From NCBI GenBank assembly GCA_019279435.1, contig JAAALK010000081.1:25384457-25448456 (forward strand): a stretch of 64,000 nucleotides of DNA, in the 5' to 3' direction. Source of the stretch: Zizania palustris (Eukaryota > Streptophyta > Magnoliopsida > Poales > Poaceae). The position numbers were made by a program, and so were the translations under genes. Below are positions 22,506 to 36,489 of the stretch, in pieces. The first letter of the stretch is position 1, and each line of letters starts with the position of its first letter. A model generated the notes under the pieces. It made no database searches. It saw nothing but the letters and a program-made list of their open reading frames with translations, and was not told the origin of the DNA.

Positions 22506-24428
22506 GCCAGCAAGGTGGATGATGACAAGATTTCACCTAGTATATGAAGTTATCAGGTATATGTAAGAGCTTGTTACAAATCGTCCTCTTTTTTGATTTT
22601 GGCTCTTGTGTGCTCATCAAGTTTTTCTCGTCTGCATAATAGCATATGAAAACCTTACTATGTACAAAAGACCATTCCTGGTGGCACAACCTGAGGAAGT
22701 TGGAAGATTCTAATACAGTTTATGCCGGCAAGAGGAAGATAGCTATTTGCCCAACATAAAAAGCTTCAGAGACATTTAGAACCTGTATTTCCATATAGAA
22801 TCTGCAGATGATTCCTTTCATTAAAAAGGTTAAAAAATATCTTACTGTATTTAAGTGATTTGATACTATACTTAATGTGTTGTCTGGAAATGATGACTGC
22901 GAGTGAGCAACACGTTCGGATATTTAGCTGAGGTTATGTAAGTGTAGATAATGTTCTGTATTCAGATTCTAAAGATGTTGTGTTCCCCCTTCAAGGTAAT
23001 ACCACTACAGTTTCGTTCTTGATGCAATGAAATGTTGTTAACGTCAGTAATCTGGCATTGCAAATATGTTGTGATGAACTTGGTACTAGAGCAGAATTCA
23101 CCCAAGGATCAAGTATGATGTAGATGTAGATGGCATGTCAGAAAGATCAGATGTGATGCCGTCGTTGTTCATACTTATTACCATGCCTGGGGAGTTCAGA
23201 TACGAAAAGACATTGTTTCTTTGATTCGGTGGATTGCAAATTTGCAACGGAGAGATCAGAACCCGTAAGATGTGATCTGATCTCAAGTGTCTCCAACATT
23301 CCTGTAAAACATTTGTTCTGCTTTCTTTGTCATGGATTATTAGCATCTGTCCTATCAAGTTAAAAGAAGATGTAAAAAAGCTCATAATATTCTTCTCAGG
23401 ATTTGTGAGTATGGTCTACCAGTGGTTAGGTTACTATATTTTAAACTCTAAAAGATATTATTATGAACTCTGATGATATTATATTTAAGTGTCATATTGT
23501 TGAGTCCCCTTCTACCTTCTTATTAGTATAAAAATTATTATAAAATTATACAAAAATTGTTGAAATTTTTAGATTATTAGTTAAGAATATATATACATGA
23601 CTGTACGTGCATTGCAACACGAAAAAAAATTACAACATTAAAAGAATATTACGTAAATAGAAATGAGCAAAGTTAAAACTGAAAATTTTTGGAGTGACAT
23701 ATGATAGTTGTGCTCACCTCTAGCTTCTTCTTATTATAAAAATGTTATAAAATTATATAAAAAATATTAGAACTTTTAAATGATTAGTTAAGAACAGTGA
23801 GGTCAAATCTGATATATTTTTACTCAACTCCTACTGTATACGGAGTATATATCAGTGTGTATCTATCTATCTATATAGTCCACAATTGTTTGGTTTCTTG
23901 ATGGCTACTAGTTCCAAGTTCCAAGCAAGACAATGCTAGCCATAGTAGTTTGATTTCCTAGGTACAAGGTTGTGTCATGTCTCTTGCTTCCCTGCAGCTC
24001 GTCGCATTGGAACCCCCGATTAGCCCTAATCACCATTCACCAATCTCTAATGCAAGTGTTTATACCTGTCCACAAAACTCGCCCTTCTTCTCGGGAGAAA
24101 AAAATTGTATTTTTTTTCACCTTGGAAATACTTGGCTGGACCATGCATATGAGATTCTGACAGCACGTAGTAACCACTGTTTTAAATAATAAATAATCTT
24201 TCTGTTTTACACCAATCCAAAGAGAACATCTCGTTGCACTAATCAGGTCCAGATATATACATCCCTGATATTGTAATATACGAAAAGATTTAATATTTTT
24301 ATAGTATAATAAATCTAATACTCAGTTATAGTATTACGGGACGGGCAAAAGTATTTAGTAGTATTCTTTTAGTTATGATAATATCATGGTTGGCTACCTG
24401 CAGTGAGCAGAGCTTGATCCTTTGGGAG
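22506..24428. other. 3' flank of the Ulp1-like gene, no further gene seen
   Basis: Contains the 3' untranslated region and AT-rich sequence with a short TATC repeat near 23860. No coding frame has protein character. Confidence 0.5.
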
Positions 24429-24652
24429 CACTCCATCCGTTAACTTTTAAATTACGCAGTTGACTTTCTCTCAATGTTTGATCATTCGTTTTTTTTGCAA
24501 ATATGTGAAAATATAAGTTATGCGTGAAGTATTTTCACTAATAAAACAAATTATAGCAAAATAAATGATATGTCAATTTTTTTAATAATACAAATGATCA
24601 AATGTTGTGATAAAAGTCAACTGTATCATGTAAAAGTTAATGAAGGGAGTAA
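24429..24652. mobile_element. Stowaway-like MITE
   Basis: The left end CACTCCATCCGTTAACTTTT and the reverse complement of the right end, TACTCCCTTCATTAACTTTT, match over about 40 bases, including an inner CAGTTGACTTT. The CTCCCTCCGT-type terminus and a size of about 220 bases are typical of grass Stowaway elements. Confidence 0.75.
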
Positions 24653-26010
24653 TTTACATATGTTTGGAAGAATATTGTATATGTATTCATCCTCGAAGAA
24701 AAAACAGTTTTTTTTAGTTTGTAAAGTGCATTATTTGTACAAAAAATATTGTAGTTTTTATGAGCCCATGTTATATGATGGATGAGTGAGCTGTAGAAGA
24801 CTAGCTAGCACTTGCATGCAAGGAAAAGAGATGATCCTCAAGCTGACCAACAATAAAATATAGTGAAATCCATTTGTGTAAGAGCTGTCTGGCTGGCCTG
24901 TGGGACAAAAAGAGCTCTATGATTGGTACAAGAACTTGGCACATGATCTTTACAGCATAAAAGAGAGAGAAAAAAAGCAGATGTCTCATAGATTGGATGA
25001 TTTTATATTTCTTCGGTTAAGTACCTAATAAATAAATAATCGTCTGTACCTTTAGTTGTGCGGTTTCTAATATTCAATTATACCGTAGTTAGTACCGTTT
25101 AGTTCTTTAGTTAAAAAAATTAGTCCCATCAAATCAGATGTGTATATGTTATTTTAGAGTATTAATAGAATATCATACAAATAATATAAATAACTTACAA
25201 CATACTAAAATAATATTCATCGTGATTTTGTTTTAAAAGTAATATAGATTTTTCTAACAATAATAGTTCACGTGTCAATAATAAGCTAGTATAGTGTTAG
25301 ATTCGTCGCCACTACTTTTTTTAAGTAGTATTATTCCTTTTATATTAGTAATATTTTTCTTTAGTTTTGAATAATTAACAGAGATACTAGTACAATTATT
25401 TTCTTCAGATTAAGAGTTGCACTTTCGTGCCATTAGAGAAAGTTACTGAATTTGGTGAAACGCTACCGTTTACTAAACCGATTAAAATATGCCTTTTAAG
25501 AAAAAAATAATTGTAAAAAATAGCACTCAATCTATAAATAAATATAATATAAGGTGTGTAAGTTTTAACATGATAAAAACTCTAATTAATACTATACAAA
25601 AAAATATTTATACATAACTGTATCGTATACATAATATTTTAACTTAATTATTATTAGCAAAAATTAAGATCATTTACTTTTTTAATAATAAAACGGATAA
25701 ACACCTTGTATTTTTTGCAAGGGGAGGAGTAGTAAAATGGTGGGTAAGAATTGTTTGAAGTGAATTTGCGTGCCAGATGACAGTACATGGAGCCACACGC
25801 CCCCTGACTCTGACATCAGGATCTTCTACGGCCCCTGTGTGTGTTCAAATATACTCCCAAGGATGGAACTTTGTATCAATTTACTCATTCCATTCCACGG
25901 AGTAAAATGTTGTGTGTTTTAAAGTTCAAAATTTATTTTAATAAATATAGTAATATAGTACTGTTAAATAATCATCTTGTCTTTATGTATATATATCATT
26001 GGTAGACTTT
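24653..26010. other. AT-rich intergenic sequence, no gene seen
   Basis: Very AT-rich with no coding character. MITE fragments are possible (for example around 25000-25400), but no paired ends could be fixed. Confidence 0.5.
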
Positions 26011-26351
26011 GGGGGTGTTTGGATGAGGGGCTAAAAGCCCCTCTCAAATCTAATGTTTAAATACTATTTTGAAGTATTAAATGTAGACTATTTATAAAAC
26101 TCATTTATAATCGGAAGATTATTTGCGAGACGAATCTAATGAGCCTAATTAAGCCATGATTTGACAATGTGATGCTACAGTAAATATTTGCTAATCATGG
26201 ATTAATTAGGCTTATTAAATTCGTCTCGCGAATTATCCTCCGATTACGCAATTATTTTTATAATTAGTTTACGTTTAGTTCTTCAAATTGATATCCAAAC
26301 ATCTGATATGATACAGGCTAAAATTTAGCCCCCATAATCTAAACATCCTCT
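26011..26351. mobile_element. Tourist-like MITE
   Basis: The ends GGGGTGTTTGGATGAGGGGC and, reversed, GAGGATGTTTAGATTATGGG are similar. The interior is a broad inverted repeat with GCGAGACGAATCTAATGAGC facing TTATTAAATTCGTCTCGCGA. The same interior recurs at 26851 and 29112. Confidence 0.75.
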
Positions 26352-26850
26352 TTGTTACTTGTTACTTCGTCTAAATTTTTTTAGATCCACACTCACCCAC
26401 CTTAAAAAGTGTATTATAATCTTTTTTATCATTTTAATATATATGTCTAACTCTAAAAGATTATTTTAGGATGGAAGAAGTAGAATTTCGATACTACTTT
26501 AAATTAAAAGTATGACCAAAACTATTTAGCTTTAACTTCGTTTATCTCTATCTGCATATTATTCTTTTAATGTTGTGATTTTTTCCCTATTTCTACCGAC
26601 GGGCACTTAGCTAGTATTCTTGTAAAGATTATGAGCTTATGGTTAGAACCTTGGTCGGTAGCTTATAGAGCAAAATCTATTTTCAAGCATTTATATTGCT
26701 TTATTATCAATAAGGCTAAACACAATATGATAATAGAATCACACTTGCGAGATTTATAATATGAAGATTATATAAATAGGGAATATTATTATAATATGTA
26801 CTTATTTCATCTCGAAATGTATTAAGTTATAAAGTTTAAATTTTATTTTA

Positions 26851-27196
26851 AGGGTGTGTTTGGTTCCCAAGGTTAAATTTTAGCTTGTGTCACATCGGAT
26901 GTTTCGACATTAGTTTGAAGGACTAAACATGAACTAATTATAAAAAATAATCGCATAATCGAAAACTAAATCACAAGACGATTTTTTTAAGTATAATTAA
27001 TCCATAATTAGCAAATGTTTACTGTAGCATCACATTGTCAAATCATGGTGTAATTAGTCTCATTAAATGTGTCTCGTGAATAATCCTCCGATTATGAATG
27101 TGTTTTGTAAATAATCTACATTATTACTCCAAAATAGTATTTAAACATTGGATGTGACGGGGATAAAATTTTAACCTCTGATCCAAACACCCCCTA
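26851..27196. mobile_element. Tourist-like MITE, same family as 26011
   Basis: Ends AGGGTGTGTTTGGTTC and GATCCAAACACCCCCTA. The interior TGTTTACTGTAGCATCACAT is shared with the neighbouring copies. Confidence 0.75.
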
Positions 27197-27686
27197 AATA
27201 TAACAATTTTAGTATTTGTAAAAGATAGTTTTTTACCTTCAAAGTACCAATAGTACCTCTAAAATTAATTACTGGTTACTTCACCAAACCACTTATAGAG
27301 TCAGAGACCCACACTTACTTACCTTCTTAGTATAAAGGGTAGTATAATTTTCTACCTATCTATTTAATATTTGTGTTAAATTTTAAAATTTACTTAAATT
27401 TAGAACGAAATGATTACATTATATAAGTATGTTATAAGTGGTTGGTCAGATAAACAAAATAGTTTTATCTGAGGAGGAAATTGCATGAGTAAATTCATAT
27501 CATGGTCATGTCCCCTCTCTTCTTGTAACTTGTTTTACTTTAGCCTCTTTCCTACTCACCTAAACATAATTGACAAGTGGGCTCATGCTCACATTGCCCA
27601 CGAGATAGCCATTTTTCTCTCTCTTCGTGCCATCCTACTGTGTCCACTGACCACTTTTTAGTAGTGGCATACTGGCATCTAGATTT

Positions 27687-28008
27687 GGGCCCGTTTGGAT
27701 GACTTTGCTTATTTTAGTGACTAAAATTTGCTTATTTTAGTGACTAAAATTTGCTTATTTTTGTATGGACTAAAGTTTAGTCCTCTTGTTTGGATATAGG
27801 AGTTAAATATCATTTAATGAAGGATTCATAAATAAGGATAGAGTGTGCATGATACTTTTAGTCTCTATAAACAACTTTTAAAGGACTAATGGACTAAATT
27901 TTAGTCCCTAAAGTTTAGTCCCTATAAACAATGGTGTTTGGGATTTTAGGGACTAAATAAGATTAAACTTTATTTCCTAAAAATAAGCAACCTCAATCCA
28001 AACGGTGT
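27687..28008. mobile_element. MITE with ~30-bp terminal inverted repeats
   Basis: The left end GGGCCCGTTTGGATGACTTT and the reversed right end GACACCGTTTGGATTGAGGT continue into GCTTATTTTAG. Inside, TTTAGTCCCTA boxes repeat. A short direct repeat (TGCTTATTTTAGTGACTAAA, twice) follows the left end. Confidence 0.75.
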
Positions 28009-28139
28009 CTCGATAGAAGTCCACCTCCATTAGGATGGTGCTGCTGCTGTGCCATGTGCCCTGCTAAGTACCACCAGCATCACTAGGGTAACAAAATTGC
28101 ATTTAGAAGATTGAACCAATAATAAGATAGTAAGTTAAT

Positions 28140-28785
28140 TTTGACATATGGTTATGAGTTACTTTCTCTAATTCTACAAAGCAAGTTATTTTAGACTTGT
28201 ATTTAAAATCATCTAAGAGTATGTTTGGCTGAGTTATAGATTCTAAAAAACTGTTATAAGCATTGAAAAAGTCGTGAGCTGTGAAAAACTAATAAGTTAG
28301 TAAAGTTAGAGTGTGAGCAACTTTCCAAACTTTCAATGATATGGTGGGTATTTTTTGTGAAGTTTAGATTGAGAAGCCGTGAAAGTTAGGATGGAACCAA
28401 CTTTCACAACTTCTTTAATTTGTATAATAAAAAGTTGTAGCTTTTGGAAAAGTTGGTTTGTTCATGAACATATTTGGTTTAACTTTCAGCTTATTAACCA
28501 AAAAGCTAGTTTGTCCATAAATGTTTGGTTTTAACTTTCAACTTCTTAAAAAACTAGTTAGAAAAGCTGAACCAAACACATCCTAAAATAAGTTGTTTTC
28601 TATTTTGAATGTTTATATCTTTAATGGTGCATTAATTCTTTTTCATCTCCCGCACTATTTTTACTTATGTACTATATTTAGTATTAGTAAACAAGAAAAA
28701 ACATACTGATTAATCACTCCGCGTTGGTATCTGAAATCATATTCAAAACGACTTGCTTTTAAAAACTTTTGAGAAACTATGTGGG
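28140..28785. mobile_element. Stowaway-like MITE interrupted by another MITE
   Basis: 28140-28213 and 28587-28785 read as the two parts of one element related to that at 30891 (shared CATACTGATTAATC-like and AAACGACTTGCTTTT-like segments near the right end). Between them lies 28214-28586, a second MITE with ends AGTATGTTTGGCTGAG and CTGAACCAAACACATCCT. Confidence 0.55.
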
Positions 28786-29111
28786 GTTTTCTCTTTGGTT
28801 ATCACGACGAATGATAATTAGGTTCGAAATCCACGTATAATTCACGTGCTAATAGTAAAAAAAAGAACTCTAATAACTTCTAGTAGCAGAAGAGAAATTC
28901 TTTCCAACGATAAGACCACTGCAATTAAGAAAACGCACGTGTGGATGAGCAGATCGCAAATGGAGGGAACCGGGATGGCAGATAGTTAAAAATCGGCGTA
29001 GAAATGATGCCACTGACAGTGGGAGCAAATCTGCAGAAGATCCTTGATCCAATCATGTCTCCAGCAGACGACGCCATTGATTGCTCATCAACTACCCGTA
29101 GAGACATACAT

Positions 29112-29404
29112 TGAGAGTGTTTGGTTCAGTGCGAAAAAATAATAGATTATAAAATTAATCACAAAATCAGAGTATTTTCCCCGAGATGAATGTATTAAGC
29201 CTAATTATTTTATGATTGGAAAATGTTTACTGTAGTGTCACATTGTAAAATTATGATGTAATTAGGCTTAGTATATTCGTCTCGTGAATAATCCATCGAT
29301 TATGAATGTGTTTTGCAAATAATCTACATTTAATATTTCAAAATAATATCTAAATATTTGATGTGACGGGACTAGACTTTTGGAGTAAAGAATCAAACGG
29401 TACC
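29112..29404. mobile_element. Tourist-like MITE, third copy of the 26011 family
   Basis: Begins GAGTGTTTGGTTC and ends AATCAAACGGTAC. The interior TTAGTATATTCGTCTCGTGA and ATGTTTACTGTAGTGTCACA match the copies at 26011 and 26851. Confidence 0.7.
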
Positions 29405-29412
29405 TAGCTAGG

Positions 29413-30890
29413 ACTCCATCCGATTTCAAAAAGAAGTAATTTTGACATGATTTTAAATATAAAAAGTGATTAATTAGTGTGCATTTTTTCCTTTTTATCC
29501 CTATTAGATACAATATATGAGTAAAGATAGTGCAGAAAATAAGAAGAAAGTAATACTATTTCAAGTATATAAACATCTAAAATGCATGATAAAATACAAA
29601 CGAGTTGTTTTAATCGATTCTTGATTCAAATCTAAAATGAGTAGTTGCTATCGGTTTCTATGACAACTTATTCAGTTTACTCGATTTCTACTGAGTTTTT
29701 ACAAACCATGTATTTATCTGATGGATAAAAATTTAGGATTTAGGAACATAAGTCCTAAACTATGGTAATTACTACTTTTTATTCGTTCTAAAAATATAGT
29801 ATTTTAAAGTGTAAATTTTGTTCTAAAATATAACATGAACTCTATTACCCGTACTTATCTATATTAAATTTATATCTAATCACCTATCTTCTTTTTCATT
29901 AGAGCTAGTTTTTTATGAGACCTGGTTTCAAAACCAAATGTTTTCTCTCTTCTTATTAATTTAAGAGTCTCAACTTTTTCTTACTCGTTTAATTCCATAA
30001 AACTACTGTTGCTGAGAGGTAGGTCCTGTTTGTAATGAACGTTCGAGATTATAGACTCAGGTTGTAAGAATCAGTAGCTATAACATGATGTAGAAATAAA
30101 TTATAATTTAGAAGATGAAAAACACTATCTCCTCTGAATTCTCACCAAATAGCCCATGTAGAGTTGAAACTCAGAGTATCTAGCAACTTGAACTAACTAA
30201 GGGCCTATTTGGGGAGCTTTTGGTAGTTGCAACTATTTCTAGAATCTAAAGCTGAAACAAATGGTCCAGATTCTGGTTCAGATTGTAAGAATCAATAGCT
30301 GTAGAATATAAAAATAAACTAGAATCTAGAAGCTAGATAACCACAAGCTTATCTAGATACTTAGACTATCCAGCTACTCAGACTAGGTAGCTACTGAAAA
30401 TTTCTAGCTACCAGAAGTTCTCCCAACAAGCCCTAAGAATCTTAAGAAATAAGACATGTTTGAGAGAGTTTCTGGTAGTTAGAGATTCTCATTAGTTAAC
30501 TAGTCCGAGTAGTTAGATAGCCTAAATATCTAGCTAATGAAAATTTGGATAAGCTGATGTTTCTAGTTTCTAGATTATTTCCAGATTCCGCAGCTACCGA
30601 TTCTCACAATCTGAGTTAGAATCTGAACCATTTATTTCATCTTCATATTAAAAATAACTGCAGTTGCTAAGAGCATCCACAATGGTTGTCTCAAATAGCT
30701 AGCTGATGTGGAGCTGAGAGAAGAATAAAAATAAAAATTTATCTCACCACTAATACTTGATTCCACACGTAATACACTCAGTTTCTTGTAATACGTTAAA
30801 TCTCCTATCTATTAGTTCGTTGCTAACTATTCTTTTTTCCCTACATTTTCTATCCACATTGGAAAAAGAATGAATCTAGCTAGTGAAATA
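29413..30890. other. AT-rich intergenic sequence with MITE fragments
   Basis: 29413-29645 opens with CTCCATCCGATTTC and closes with sequence resembling the 30891 element in reverse. 30190-30660 contains mirrored segments (TCTAGCTACCAGAAG and related) suggesting another inverted-repeat element. No gene is visible. Confidence 0.45.
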
Positions 30891-31144
30891 CTCCCTCCGG
30901 TACACAAAAACAAGTCGTTTTATGCTTGTATCAAGAGGTTACTAAAACAAGTCGTTTTGCATTTTATTGTGCATTTTGGACAACTATACCTCTCAAGTAG
31001 TACTACTTCTTTCTTGTTTTTCGTGCTATGTTTACTTTTGCACTATATTTAATAGGGGCAAACATGAAAAATACATACTAATTAATTGCTCCTTGGTATG
31101 TAAAACCATGTCCAAAACAACTTGTTTTTGTGTATCTAAGGGAG
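30891..31144. mobile_element. Stowaway MITE with TA target duplication
   Basis: The left end CTCCCTCCGGTACACAAAAA and the reversed right end CTCCCTTAGATACACAAAAA continue as CAAGT. TA flanks both ends (30889-30890 and 31145-31146). 254 bases, no coding capacity. Confidence 0.85.
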
Positions 31145-31146
31145 TA

Positions 31147-32899
31147 ATTTATCATTAGAGATGCTCTAAAAGCTCTCCCAATTGTTAGGGAGAGTTGAGA
31201 GCGGAGAGAGTGTTGGTTTGAAATAGATGGTGTAGAAAGTTTGGGGGAGTAGAGGTGGACTGCCGTGCATACAATGGCCGAGCCAGACGGCTGACGCACG
31301 GTTGCCAGGTCAATCAATGCGCAGTAATAAATGGCTCCTTATCTCCGTTTCCCTTTCCAACGGCTACCTATTCATCTCAGGTACTACCGCTGCTCCTGCC
31401 AATGACCCTTCAAATCCATCAATCCTCGCGCCAAAAATGGCAAGAACACTGTATTTTCCCCAGTATTTCGGTGTATTTCAGTGGAGTGGAGGAGCAAACT
31501 CAGACTGCTAATTCGATTAGCGAATTTTTAATGGGTGAGTCTTTTGTGCAATGTTAATTGGAGTACGAACGATCAAATGGTTGCACATGTGTGTACAGTA
31601 GAATTTAGGGCTCTTTTTGGTATATAGTTTTTTCAAAGAATTTTAAAAGATTCAATATAATTTCCACGAAAATCCTATAAAATTCGGGCTTCTTTGGAAT
31701 ACATGAATCAAAAAAAAAATACAAAAATAGAAAAACATAGGAATATAATAAGAATGTATGTAGAAAACAGAGAATTTAAAAACATAGTAAAAATTAGAGA
31801 TGCATTGTTTGGAACATAGGAATTAACCAGATTTTTTTTCTAAATATTCCTATTAAAGCTACTTATATTTTCTCATTTGAAGTTTTATGCATTGATTTAA
31901 AATTTTATGCATTGATTTGATTTGGACTTAGCGAAGGAAAGGAAAAAGAGGTCAGGGTGGATGTGTTTTTCCTATGAAATCTAAAGAAAAAGAAAATTTC
32001 CTTTATTTTTCTTATCCACCAATCCTCCGTTCCAAATGAGTAAATAATATCAATTCCTATAGAAATTTGAATCCTATATTATTCCTCTAAAATTCCTTCG
32101 AGCTTTTCAAATAACAATCGAACTGCTCTTATTTCTCTTTTTATAGAAATCAAAAACCGAATTCTTTGTAACGTAAAAGAATTACTCATGTATTGTAAGA
32201 GCTATTTTCATTTTCATTTTTAACTGTTATAAAACCAACACTAAAATTTAGGAAAAAACGTACAATCTTTAAAATTAGGTTATAAAATTAAAGACCTATA
32301 TTTTTAGGATGGAAAAAACAAGCACCTCAGGCATAGTAAAGATGGTGTTACTGCGATAATACTTTTTTTATCGAGTCAAATTTATTATTCACTGGTGAAA
32401 AAATGTTTTATCGCTTACATTCTTTTCAACATTTGCTAAAAATGGGTATACACACGAGAAAATCAAACACGGAGTGATGGCACAGTGGCTTAGCATGATG
32501 TGAATAATATAAAAGATCTTGTATAAAAACATTTATGTGAGAAAAGTTGTCCGCATACATTCCCTTCTCATTGGTCATCGTCTACATACAGTGTATATTA
32601 CTCTATTCATTTTTTAATTTTTAATTTTAAGTTGTTTAATTTTTAAGTTAAATTTATATAATTTTGATAAGTTTTACAAATATATATTAACACAAGGAAA
32701 ATATCTTATCAATATATATTTTATAATATATTTAATAAAATTAAATTAATTTTATATTATAATTGTTATTATATTTTTCTGTAAAATTAGTTATAGATAA
32801 AGTTAATCTGTTAGTGAGATCCGAATAATTAAACGCCCGGAAATACAGAAACTAAAAACTAACATCAACTTCCGAGCTAATAATCCGCAAAAAAAAAAC
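31147..32899. other. Upstream region of the carboxypeptidase gene, AT-rich
   Basis: A possible MITE spans about 31608-32131 (GGGCTCTTTTTGG at the left; an AACTGCTCTT-type right end). The rest is AT-rich with no coding character. Confidence 0.45.
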
Positions 32900-32907
32900 T
32901 ATATTTT
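32900..32907 (+). promoter_or_regulatory. Possible TATA box of the carboxypeptidase gene
   Basis: TATATTTT lies about 150 bases before the ATG at 33052, at the change from AT-rich to GC-rich sequence. Confidence 0.35.
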
Positions 32908-33051
32908 TCGACGTCCCAATCCCAGCTTCTTCAAGAACCCACCGGCCACCCACCCCTCCGTGCCCAACGCACTCCTACCAGCAGCAGCAGCCGCAGCCGG
33001 AGTCGCTGAGTCAGCGCGCAATTCCGCTGCTTTCTGGTGTTGCTCGCGGCA

Positions 33052-36000
33052 ATGGCGGCGGGTGCGTGGAGGGCGGCGGCGGCGGCGGTCGTGGCGGTGG
33101 CGGTGGCTGGTTTGGTTCTTGGTGGTGGTGTGGGGGCGTTCCCGGAGGAGGACTTGGTGAGGCGGCTGCCGGGGCAGCCCATTGTTGGGTTCAGGCAGTT
33201 CGCCGGCTACGTCGACGTCGACGAGAAGGCCGGGAGGAGCCTCTTCTACTACTTCGCCGAGGCGCAGCAGGACGCTGCCGCCAAGCCCCTCACGCTCTGG
33301 CTCAACGGAGGTCTGTTGCTGCGCTCTACCCATACACATAAACGCAGCTTCTCTCTTGAGTTCATGGTTCATCTTGCGTGATGCGTCGTGCTCTTGATTT
33401 AACTTGTTTCTTGAGTTCTACATGGTCTTCTGGTTTGAGTATGGCAATGGGGTTGATTTCGGTGAGAGGTGTAGAATTCTTCTCTTGCTGTTTGTCTCTT
33501 GCCGCTGTCGCATTCAGCTTCTCTGAAGTTTCGCTGGTTGCTTGCATCTGAAATTTCTCTTGACGTCGCTGGTTCTGGATTGTAGATATAATAATGGTGG
33601 CACTGTTCTTTGATATAGATTGCTCGTTGTATGTGCATGGCTTTGTTGAATCCTTTTATGATTGTTTTTGGTAACCGTTGGATCTCCATGGTTGGTACAA
33701 CTCTCTCTATGATTTTTCAAGAATCAAGAACAGTGGTAATTGGAGTTGTCATTGTCAAATGTACTGTTCCATTAATTTTTTTATATATAATATAAGTAAA
33801 CATTTTTTGCAATTTTATGATTCGATTTTTGTCTTTTTGTTATATATATATTATCGGTTTGTTCATCAGGGGACTATGATGACAGGTAGCGTTTCCTGAA
33901 CTGGAAACATAATGAACTACCCCCCTATTCATCATCTGTTCTACACCTTCCAAGAAAAAAGAACCAAAAAAATAATTAAACTTTCATGTTGATACCCTTT
34001 TCACTAATGCTAGTAGCCCTACTTTGCAACTTGCAGGCAGAAACAGGGTGTCTTTAGGTCACCATGTGTCCTTGGAGCCTTAGCTCATTGGTCTCTGTGT
34101 TGTGTGGTCCTAGAGCAAAAAGAAGTGAGGCATCATTTGGTTTTCATGTAGCAATAGATGCCCTAAAGTTTTAGATGCCATTGTTTTGGACCAGTTTTAG
34201 GTAGCATTTGGTTTTATCTCCACGCACAAAAGGAAGTTAGAGTAAAGTTCTTGCCATGGAACAATACCTGGTCACATGATGAACTTTGTGAAGAACCTCC
34301 AGCTTAGTGAACAGCATAACCAAATTTTGCTCACTGATTGCTAATGTTTTGCTGCAAAATTCACTGCTTATAGTTACTGACCATCTTATTACCAGGACCT
34401 GGCTGTTCTTCGGTTGGAGGTGGCGCTTTCACAGAACTGGGCCCTTTTTATCCAAGAGGAGATGGTAGAGGCCTGAGATTGAACAAGAAGTCATGGAACA
34501 AAGGTTGAAACTTTTGGTTGCCATCTCTCAAGCACATGTTTTAGTAAATGGAAAGTGTAGCATTAGATCTAAGTGTTTCGCTTTACCTCAAAATTTGCAG
34601 TCTCTAATATTCTGTTTGTCGAATCACCGGCTGGAGTTGGATGGTCCTACTCCAACACTTCATCAGATTACAATACTGGTGATCAACGGACTGGTAAGTT
34701 GTAGTTATGTTGACCTGAAAATGAACAGTTAGCATGAACATGTTGGACTGACTCCATTCCTGCTCAACTATGCAGCTAATGACATGTACAAATTTCTGTT
34801 GGGATGGTACAAGAAGTTTCCTGAATACAGGTCAAGAGGGCTACTTCTTACTGGAGAGAGTTATGCAGGTCAGAGAGTATTCCATGTTATGCTTCACAAA
34901 TCCATGCTTAAATTATCTGTCTTGCATGGTGAGTGACTTGTGTTCAATAATTCAGGGCATTATATACCACAACTCACTGATGTACTTCTCACACATAATG
35001 AGAAATCAAATGGGTTCAAGTTCAACATCAAGGGAGTGGCTGTAAGAATTCGAGCATATGATGGTCAATGTTTGTTTAACTTAGTTCTCTAAATGGTTTT
35101 ATTAATTCTGATACTATCTTGAATAGATTGGGAATCCGCTTCTCAAGCTTGATAGGGATGTCCCTGCGACATATGAGTACTTCTGGTCCCATGGCATGAT
35201 CTCTGATGAAATATTTCTGGCAATCAGCCACGGTTGTGACTTTGAGGATTACACCTTTAGTAATCCCCACAATGAGAGCAAGTCATGCAATGATGCCATT
35301 TCAGAGGCCAACGGCATAGTTGGGGATTATGTGAATAACTACGATGTTATTCTTGACGTGTGCTACCCATCAATTGTGATGCAGGAGCTACGGCTGAGGA
35401 AATATGTATGCCTGCCTGCTCCTGTTGATATAATCTTTAACTTCAGAAAATTTGATCACTTATGTGGTGTGAGTGACTGTATTGTTGTTCAATGCAGGTG
35501 ACTAAAATCAGTGTAGGAGTGGATGTTTGTATGACTTATGAAAGGTATTTCTATTTCAACCTCCCAGAAGTGCAGCAAGCTCTTCATGCTAACAGAACAC
35601 ATTTGCCATATGGATGGAGCATGTGCAGTGAGTAAGTATTTCTCTGTCTACTTCGGTCAATTATACGTTCCCTCTATTACTTTAGATGCTGTTCTATGTA
35701 GTACAACTTGATGTTTAACTATAGGTCTTCCAGTAAAGTTTCAAATAGAAGTCTTGATGAAACTACTGATGGTTTGAAAAGTTTTTACTAAAAATTTATG
35801 TGTAGTGTTGCCAGACATTATTTGGAATTTGAAATTTGAGAATAGCAACTGAACAGGCCTATTTGCAACTTAAACTGACAAGGACCATTTACATGTGCCA
35901 GTGTGCTGAACTACAGCAATAAAGATGGCAACATCAACATCTTGCCTTTACTTCAGAGAATTGTAGAGCACAAAATACCAGTTTGGGTATTCAGGTAATG

Positions 36001-36489
36001 CAACTTTCCACTTTTATTCGAGGTAATTTGTTATGTTCAACATGAATCATGTAATGACAATATCAAACAACCCTACAGTGGAGACCAAGACTCTGTGGTG
36101 CCCCTCTTGGGCTCCCGAACTCTCGTGCGGGAGCTAGCTCATACCATGGGGTTGCATGTCACAGTCCCATACACTAGTTGGTTCCACAAAGGCCAGGTAT
36201 ACTTTGACTTTTTGGCTATGAATTGCATTTTAATCTATAAATTAGCTGGTGCACCATGAAACATAAAAAGCAAATTTGTGAAAGTTGGCTAACTGTTGAT
36301 ATATCTGTGACCCTATGTTTCAAGGTTGGAGGCTGGGTAACAGAGTATGGTAACATGCTGACCTTCGCGACAGTGCGGGGAGCATCTCATATGGTGCCAT
36401 TTGCGCAACCAGACCGAGCTCTCGGACTTTTTCAATCATTTGTATTTGGACAGAGACTCCCAAATACAACTCATCCGCCCATTAACTAA
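33052..36489 (+). CDS. Serine carboxypeptidase-like protein (SCPL42-like), 10 exons
   Basis: Exons 33052-33310, 34396-34503, 34601-34693, 34776-34868, 34956-35041, 35127-35405, 35498-35631, 35902-35994, 36079-36196 and 36325-36489 join in phase to 475 residues. An Ala/Val-rich N-terminus (about residues 1-29) is a signal peptide, so the enzyme should be secreted or vacuolar. S10 family marks: LPGQP near the mature start, WLNGGPGCSS, the nucleophile Ser182 in GESYAG, the acid in GDQDSVVP (Asp384/386) and His443 in RGASHMVPF. It would remove C-terminal residues from peptides; some SCPL proteins are acyltransferases instead, but overall similarity to Arabidopsis SCPL40-45-type proteins favours the peptidase group (from memory of the family). 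Length is normal. No break was seen. Confidence 0.93.
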
